Below are positions 57,581 through 64,000 of a DNA stretch of 64,000 nt, piece by piece. The DNA lies in the NCBI GenBank assembly GCA_965240325.2, contig OZ251235.1, forward strand, positions 310,001 through 374,000, given 5' to 3'. The DNA is from Rebecca billardiae RCC1528 (lineage: Eukaryota; Haptophyta). The stretch's first letter is position 1. Each line of letters opens with the position of its first letter. Below the pieces are notes generated by a model. It was not told the origin of the DNA, did not search any database, and saw nothing but the letters and a program-made list of their open reading frames with translations. The position numbers were made by a program, and so were the translations under genes.

Positions 57581-59210
57581 GCAGCGCGGAGCAGCGCGGA
57601 GCAGCGCGGAGCAGCGCGGAGCAGCGCGGAGCAGCGCGGAGCAGCGCGGAGCAGCGCGGAGCAGCGCGGAGCAGCGCGGAGCAGCGCGGAGCAGCGCGGA
57701 GCAGCGCGGAGCAGCGCGGAGCAGCGCGGAGCAGCGCGGAGCAGCGCGGAGCAGCGCGGAGCAGCGCGGAGCAGCGCGGAGCAGCGCGGAGCAGCGCGGA
57801 GCAGCGCGGAGCAGCGCGGAGCAGCGCGGAGCAGCGCGGAGCAGCGCGGAGCAGCGCGGAGCAGCGCGGAGCAGCGCGGAGCAGCGCGGAGCAGCGCGGA
57901 GCAGCGCGGAGCAGCGCGGAGCAGCGCGGAGCAGCGCGGAGCAGCGCGGAGCAGCGCGGAGCAGCGCGGAGCAGCGCGGAGCAGCGCGGAGCAGCGCGGA
58001 GCAGCGCGGAGCAGCGCGGAGCAGCGCGGAGCAGCGCGGAGCAGCGCGGAGCAGCGCGGAGCAGCGCGGAGCAGCGCGGAGCAGCGCGGAGCAGCGCGGA
58101 GCAGCGCGGAGCAGCGCGGAGCAGCGCGGAGCAGCGCGGAGCAGCGCGGAGCAGCGCGGAGCAGCGCGGAGCAGCGCGGAGCAGCGCGGAGCAGCGCGGA
58201 GCAGCGCGGAGCAGCGCGGAGCAGCGCGGAGCAGCGCGGAGCAGCGCGGAGCAGCGCGGAGCAGCGCGGAGCAGCGCGGAGCAGCGCGGAGCAGCGCGGA
58301 GCAGCGCGGAGCAGCGCGGAGCAGCGCGGAGCAGCGCGGAGCAGCGCGGAGCAGCGCGGAGCAGCGCGGAGCAGCGCGGAGCAGCGCGGAGCAGCGCGGA
58401 GCAGCGCGGAGCAGCGCGGAGCAGCGCGGAGCAGCGCGGAGCAGCGCGGAGCAGCGCGGAGCAGCGCGGAGCAGCGCGGAGCAGCGCGGAGCAGCGCGGA
58501 GCAGCGCGGAGCAGCGCGGAGCAGCGCGGAGCAGCGCGGAGCAGCGCGGAGCAGCGCGGAGCAGCGCGGAGCAGCGCGGAGCAGCGCGGAGCAGCGCGGA
58601 GCAGCGCGGAGCAGCGCGGAGCAGCGCGGAGCAGCGCGGAGCAGCGCGGAGCAGCGCGGAGCAGCGCGGAGCAGCGCGGAGCAGCGCGGAGCAGCGCGGA
58701 GCAGCGCGGAGCAGCGCGGAGCAGCGCGGAGCAGCGCGGAGCAGCGCGGAGCAGCGCGGAGCAGCGCGGAGCAGCGCGGAGCAGCGCGGAGCAGCGCGGA
58801 GCAGCGCGGAGCAGCGCGGAGCAGCGCGGAGCAGCGCGGAGCAGCGCGGAGCAGCGCGGAGCAGCGCGGAGCAGCGCGGAGCAGCGCGGAGCAGCGCGGA
58901 GCAGCGCGGAGCAGCGCGGAGCAGCGCGGAGCAGCGCGGAGCAGCGCGGAGCAGCGCGGAGCAGCGCGGAGCAGCGCGGAGCAGCGCGGAGCAGCGCGGA
59001 GCAGCGCGGAGCAGCGCGGAGCAGCGCGGAGCAGCGCGGAGCAGCGCGGAGCAGCGCGGAGCAGCGCGGAGCAGCGCGGAGCAGCGCGGAGCAGCGCGGA
59101 GCAGCGCGGAGCAGCGCGGAGCAGCGCGGAGCAGCGCGGAGCAGCGCGGAGCAGCGCGGAGCAGCGCGGAGCAGCGCGGAGCAGCGCGGAGCAGCGCGGA
59201 GCAGCGCGGG
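57581..59210 (+). repeat. 10-bp minisatellite GCAGCGCGGA, 162 perfect units plus one variant
   Basis: Every 10-bp block from 57581 to 59200 is the same unit; the last, 59201-59210, ends in G. The unit has no stop codon in any frame on either strand, so all six frames stay open for 1.6 kb. Confidence 0.99.
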
Positions 59211-62174
59211 CGTCATGCTGGTACACTGGATTTGTCCAAGGAAAGCAGGTGAGCAGCACCGGACATGGACGAGAAGCAGTGGTACAAAGTTGAGCGGCAA
59301 CAGGACGGACGGTGCGATCGCCGATTGGCTGATCGCGGCAAAATCTGGGTAAGTCGGCACGGCGATGATACTACCGCCCCGAGCCCAGGAGCGATCGGAG
59401 CTCGATCGCTGTTTTGGCCCGGCGCAAGAGCGCCGGAAATAAGGGCCAGGTTCAGAGGCTTGAGAGCTGATGAGATCGCGAGGCATGTGATCCTCGCGGT
59501 GGCGTCCGTCCTGTCGTGCGCGGTGAGCTTTTAGCAGGGCTCGAGACGCTCGGAGCTTGCGGTAATCCCAATATGCGCGCAGCAACCCCAGGGAGGGAGT
59601 TGTCCGCACTGTCCTTTCTCATCGATTGGGCTGATGGGCACGAGCGGCCGTGGTTGCAGGATGGGCGGAACGAGGAACTCTGGCATCGCATGGAATGCAG
59701 CAGAGGTTCCTGGCCGAGAGCGCGGGCAAACTGGCGACGCTCTCGATGGGGCATGGCGCTACGATGCCAGGGATCATCGGCATCATCTCCGCGCATGGCC
59801 CGGACGCGGAACTTCGCGTCGATTGGGAGGAACAGTACCTGTCGGTGATGAGCCCGACACGACAGCCTCCCGGAAGCTCACGATTGGATCTGAGCGGATG
59901 CAGCTGGTGCAGGAGAACTACTGCGTGCAGCGGCGGATGACTGAGCAGCGCTACTGGCACGATCGGCGCGAGCACGCACCCCGAGCGCCGGGTGGCTGCA
60001 CGGCAGCTGACGGCGGCGACGGCGGGCTCGGCGATCTACTCGGAGGGGCTGGCTCATCAACCTGTCCGGTGGTCTAGGGCACCGGATGGCGGCTGGCAGC
60101 TGGACTGGGTTTTGCGGTCCGGCTGGCACGGCTGGCACGACCGGACTGGACACAGGTCCGGCGGTTGGCACACCCGGATCTATCGGAATCGTCCGGGTGG
60201 AATCTGGCGACACGAGCGCCGTTACGGCGGCGGGCAGTGCTTGGCACTGGTCCTACGCCGGCAGCTGACGCGAGGCGCAGCTGGCAGTGCCACCGAGATG
60301 GCGGCGCTGGCGCGACTGTTGAGTCGCGGGAATCGCGCGCGCGCGAGGCGCGAGCGCGGGATCATGACGGGGCGGCGCAGCGGTGCCGAGACTACGTCTG
60401 CAGCTGACGCGAGGCGCAGCTGGCAGTGCCCCCGAGACGGCGGCGCTGGCGCGATCTTTGAGTCGCGGTATCCGCGCGCGCGCAAGGCGCGAGTGCGGGG
60501 TGACGGCGGGGCAGTGCATGGCACTCGGCCCACGCCGGGAGGTTCAGCTCGATTCCATGCTGCGGGCCGAGATCATTCGGCGGCAGGTGGGGACCCGACG
60601 CTGAGGCGTCGGAAGCACACGCACGGCGCAGGACGCCGGTGCGGCGTGTGTGCGCGCAGCAGCGCGCGGCAGTGGCTCGGCGGCGCTGGGCGCACCGAAC
60701 CAGGTGGTCGTACGCCCGGTGGTGGCGGCGGCACCCACACGTCCACGCACGAAGCTCATCGCCTGGCTCAGGCGGCGGTGGCGACGGCGGGGATCGTGGC
60801 GGCGGCCAAGACGGCGGAGAGATACCGACTGGCTGCGAGGGCGGAGGAGGCAGCGGCGGCGGCGAGCAGCGCGCGCCGCGCGCGGAGCAGCTCCATGGCT
60901 TCAACGTACTCTGGTACGTATGTCGTGTAGACGACGGACGTCCCTTCACTCGCGTGACGTACGCATCGACGAGACCGACCTGGTCGAGGGGGGGCACTCG
61001 TCGCTGGGCGCACCTGACGGTGGCGCGTACGTGGGTGATGGTGACGGCGCCGCGGTAAGCGGCGGACATCGTCCGGTCGGCGGTGACGCCGACGGTGAGG
61101 ACGAGGACGGCGACGGCGGCGAGCAGCCAGCCGACGCCGGGAATGACGACGCGACAGAGTTCGACGTCGGGTACGACGACGACGCAGATGCGTCAACGTC
61201 GGGGCGCGGGCGCAGCAGCGTGGACGCGGGACAGCGCGGGTGCAGCAGCGCGGGCGCGGATGACGGCGACGGCGGCGAGCAGCCAGCCGACGCCGGGAAT
61301 GACGACGCGACAGAGTTCGACGTCGGGTACGACGACGACGCAGATGCGTCAACGTCGGGGCGCGGGCGCAGCAGCGTGGACGCGGGACAGCGCGGGTGCA
61401 GCAGCGCGGGCGCACAGCCGTCGACGCCGACGCCGCAGGGCGGGCGTGGCGGGACAGGCGCGTCGATGACGCAGCCGGGTCGGCAGGGTCAGATACCGCC
61501 GGCGGAATCACGGCGCGGGGCCGCAGCAGATGCTGGCGGGCCGCCGCGCGGCGCAGGACGATGACGGCGACGGCGGCGAGCCGCCGGCCGACGCCGGTGA
61601 CGACGACGCGACGGAGTTCGACGTCAGGAACGACGGCGACGCAGATGCGTCGGCGTCGGCGCGCGAGCGCGGCAGCGCGGACGCGGAACAGCGCGCGGGC
61701 GCGGCAGCGCGGGCGCGGAACAGCGCGCGGGCGCAGCAGCGCGGGCGCGGAACAGCGCGCGAGCGCAGCAGCGCGGGCGCGGAGCGCGCAGGCGCGGCAG
61801 CGCAGGTGCGGAACAGCGCACGGGCGCGGCAGCGCAGGCGCGGAACAGCGCGCGGGCGCAGCAGCGCGTGCGCACAGCCGTCGACGCCGACGCCGCAGGG
61901 CGGGCGTGGCGGAGCAGGCGCGTCAGCGACACAGCCTGGGTCGGCAGGGTCGGATCCCGCCGACGGAATCCCGGCGCGGGGCCGCAGCAGATGCTGGCGG
62001 GCCGCCGCGTAGCACAGGTGCGCGGGCGCAGCAGCGCGGGCGCGGGTCAGCGCGGGCGCAGCAGCGCGGGCGCACGGGCGCACAGCCGCCGATGCCGCAG
62101 GCCGGCGATCGGGGCGGTGCGGGCGCGCCATGGGCGCAGTCGCACTGGTGGTATGAGATACCACCGGCGCAACT

Positions 62175-62640
62175 TTGGCGCGGGACCGCCGCGCAGATGC
62201 GGGCGGGTTGCCGCGGGTCGCAGAGGCGATCGATGGCGGGCTCGAGCGATTCGGCACGAACGCGAGCACGCGGATACGGCTGCCAGAGGCAGCGGCGCGC
62301 GCGAGGCTGACCGACGCGGACAAGGCGTTGGTCCAGCGCGCGGAGATTGACGAGCTCGACGACTTGCTCACTTTGGGTGACTCTGTTTGGTCTAACAACC
62401 CAGGGGAATCCGGGTGGAGGTCGACGGGTGGCTGCATCATTGTCTTCTACAATGGATCGCCGGTGTCGTGGCACAGCAGCGGGCTGCAGGTTATGGCCCA
62501 GCTGAGCTCGACGGAGGCGGAGTACGTGGCGTGAGGTCAATGTACCACGCCGACATCATGACGAAGGCGACGGACGACGCTGCTACGTTTGAGTGGCACG
62601 TCGACGCCATCATGGTGTGCGACACCCGACGCGCGCGCGA
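62175..62640 (+). pseudogene. Copia Pol remnant: RNase H C-terminal fragment
   Basis: From about 62310 the frame reads LVQRAEIDELDDLLTLGD, then GWRSTGGCIIVFYNGSPVSW and LSSTEAEYVA, matching the Copia RNase H region (STSGY...PVSW...LSSTEAEYxA). A stop follows at once at about 62532-62534. In another frame, YHADIMTKATDDAATFEW resembles the normal Pol end (ADILTK...F). About 90 residues between these two parts appear to be deleted, so the gene is broken. Confidence 0.85.
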
Positions 62641-62674
62641 TGAGCGGTGCTACTCGCTCGCGGCTATGGCTGTC

Positions 62675-62683
62675 GAGGGGGGG
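62675..62683 (+). other. Polypurine tract (plus-strand primer)
   Basis: GAGGGGGGG lies directly upstream of the TGTTGAG start of the 3' LTR, the expected position for plus-strand priming. Confidence 0.85.
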
Positions 62684-63666
62684 TGTTGAGCTGACGAGGC
62701 CAGGGGCGCGCATCTCAGCAGATGGCGTCGCCGGCGGTGAGTCAGGGCCGGTGCTGCAGCAGGCAGACCGGCGGCGCAGCTGCTGCAGAGCAGCAGTGCG
62801 GATGAACTGGCACAGTCTGGGGCACGCATCTCAGCAGATGGCGTTGCCGCTGGGGTGTCAGGGCTGGCGCCGCATCAGGCGGGCCGGCGGCAGCAGCTGC
62901 TGCGGAGCAGTGGCTGGCAGCGCGCGCGTCCAGGACGCGCGCGGCAGCAGACGCGCGAGCGCGGAGCAGCGCGGGCGCAGCGGCGCGGGAGCGCGGAGCA
63001 GCGCGGGGCGCGCGGAGCAGCGCGGAGCGCGCGGAGCCGCGCGGAGCAGCGCGGAGCGCGCGGAGCCGCGCGGAGCAGCGCGGAGCAGCGCGGAGCAGCG
63101 CGGAGCGCGCGGAGCAGCGCGGAGCAGCGCGGAGCAGCGCGGAGCAGCGCGGAGCAGCGCGGAGCAGCGCGGAGCAGCGCGGAGCAGCGCGGAGCAGCGC
63201 GGAGCAGCGCGGAGCAGCGCGGAGCAGCGCGGAGCAGCGCGGAGCAGCGCGGAGCAGCGCGGAGCAGCGCGGAGCAGCGCGGAGCAGCGCGGAGCAGCGC
63301 GGGCGTCATGCTGGTACACTGGATTTGTCCAAGGAAAGCAGGTGAGCAGCACCGGACATGGACGAGAAGCAGTGGTACAAAGTTGAGCGGCAACAGGACG
63401 GACGGTGCGATCGCCGATTGGCTGATCGCGGCAAAATCTGGGTAAGTCGGCACGGCGATGATACTACCGCCCCGAGCCCAGGAGCGATCGGAGCTCGATC
63501 GCTGTTTTGGCCCGGCGCAAGAGCGCCGGAAATAAGGGCCAGGTTCAGAGGCTTGAGAGCTGATGAGATCGCGAGGCATGTGATCCTCGCGGTGGCGTCC
63601 GTCCTGTCGTGCGCGGTGAGCTTTTAGCAGGGCTCGAGACGCTCGGAGCTTGCGGTAATCCCAATA
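62684..63666 (+). repeat. 3' LTR, 983 bp, short tandem array
   Basis: It matches the 5' LTR at both ends. Its centre has irregular GCGCGGAGC-type units (62950-63110), then 19 perfect 10-bp units (63111-63300). Confidence 0.95.
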
Positions 63667-63878
63667 TCCTCTGTTCACTATTCAAGACGGCGGCCGCGTC
63701 CTTTTTCGACGCTAATGCACCTGTAAGGGAGTCTCAAAATCGAAACTCGGTCTCCTCCAGCCCTAAAAATCGCCCCCCCGTCCCTTTTTTCTTGATCAAA
63801 GATCTTTTTGAAACGTGGTTCGGGCCCGCTGGTGCGGGCTCCACGCTGCGCGCTCCGCCCTGCACCGCGGGCCATTAA
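63667..63878 (+). repeat. 1.6-kb dispersed repeat R, copy 2, right part
   Basis: It starts with the second TCCTC target copy and then follows the intact copy from about 50562 (TGTTCACTATTCAAGACGG) to the shared end CACCGCGGGCCATTA. Confidence 0.9.
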
Positions 63879-64000
63879 CATTTATTTAACTAAAGTATAA
63901 TAGCGCTCGGCGGTATAGAATATGAGCCGGAGATAAAGACGGCTGAATCGTCTATATCAGCGCAGATCATTCGCCGTCTCATTAATAAGCGCTCAGCCCG
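63879..64000. other. AT-richer window end, nothing recognised
   Basis: This is unique sequence after the end of repeat R. There is no open frame of note. Confidence 0.5.

Larger units (their letters stand above)
57342..59573 (+). repeat. 5' LTR, 2232 bp, expanded by a 10-bp tandem array
   Basis: The first 165 bp or so and the last 365 bp match the 3' LTR closely. The centre is the tandem array (57581-59210). The size difference from the 983-bp 3' LTR is almost entirely due to that array. Confidence 0.95.
59574..62683 (+). other. Interior of the LTR element, mostly degenerate and low-complexity
   Basis: It includes a 156-bp direct duplication (about 61107-61258 and 61263-61414, with a degraded third copy at 61560-61665) and GCGGGCGCAGCAGCGCGG-like arrays (about 61680-62090). 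Open frames across this region are repeat-encoded. A Gag or zinc-knuckle motif was looked for and not found. Confidence 0.7.
57342..63666 (+). mobile_element. Copia-type LTR retrotransposon, non-autonomous or decayed, 6.3 kb
   Basis: The 5' LTR (57342-59573) and 3' LTR (62684-63666) start TGTTGAGCTGACGAGG and end GGTAATCCCAATA. The element is flanked by the 5-bp duplication TCCTC and has a polypurine tract (62675-62683) directly before the 3' LTR. The 3.1-kb interior keeps only the C-terminal RNase H part of Copia Pol (about 62310-62534). Integrase and reverse transcriptase were not found, and much of the interior is low-complexity. No initiator-tRNA-like primer site is evident after the 5' LTR (it reads TGCGCGCAGCAACC). 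The RNase H orientation gives the plus strand. Confidence 0.93.

Noticed and set aside
57581-59210. CRISPR array
   Set aside because: The unit is 10 bp with no spacers, no cas genes are present, and the DNA is eukaryotic.
57316-59609. Several 570-706-codon open frames on both strands
   Set aside because: They are products of a 10-bp unit without stop codons; the translations are pure decapeptide repeats.

Overview
The window looks like nuclear DNA of a GC-rich unicellular alga with a secondary, red-lineage plastid. A haptophyte, perhaps a pavlovophyte, fits best, but that placement is inference because no rRNA, tRNA or organelle marker is present. The evidence is: long and mostly single-exon genes on both strands; a few short GC-rich introns of about 97-196 bp with GT and CAG borders; eukaryote-only families (kinesin, eIF4A, TDP1, a PHO80-like cyclin, a GT77 arabinosyltransferase); plastid-type leaders made of a signal peptide plus a transit-like stretch; and many dinucleotide microsatellites and dispersed repeats.

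Layout. 1-20.8 kb is gene-rich: a small plastid-type protein, a long-form ribosome hibernation factor, a PHO80-like cyclin, an XEG113-like GT77 glycosyltransferase divergent from a DEDDh exonuclease-R3H protein (29 bp between the start codons), a multi-pass membrane protein, a small helical protein, a three-exon fused NAD(P) transhydrogenase, a kinesin with a TPR-like tail, and a two-TM protein. 20.8-23.5 kb is repeat-bearing spacer. 23.5-39.7 kb holds TDP1, a three-exon Cys-rich single-pass surface protein, an FAD oxidoreductase, a protein with tandem cyclic-nucleotide-binding folds, and a very unusual channel: a periplasmic-binding-protein-like domain fused to a Cys-loop ligand-gated ion channel with an EF-hand-like segment in its cytoplasmic loop. 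39.76-45.10 kb is a nested set of inverted repeats (arms of about 690, 197, 397 and 740 bp) that would fold as a cloverleaf of hairpins and starts about 100 bp upstream of the channel gene. 45.5-46.0 kb holds a MITE-like element. 47-48.6 kb is eIF4A with an 18-nt last coding exon. 49.1-50.8 kb is one copy of a dispersed repeat of about 1.6 kb. 51-54.7 kb holds a sulfotransferase-like and a MYND-finger gene. 55.95-63.9 kb is the second copy of the 1.6-kb repeat, split by a Copia-type LTR element (57342-63666) flanked by a 5-bp target duplication. Its 5' LTR carries about 162 perfect copies of a 10-bp unit where the 3' LTR has 19.

How the genes relate. There is no operon-like grouping; most are housekeeping or signalling genes, several arranged as divergent pairs. 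The strongest candidates for something new are the PBP/Cys-loop/EF-hand fusion channel, the nested inverted-repeat cluster beside it, and the retrotransposon LTR that appears to be turning into a satellite array.
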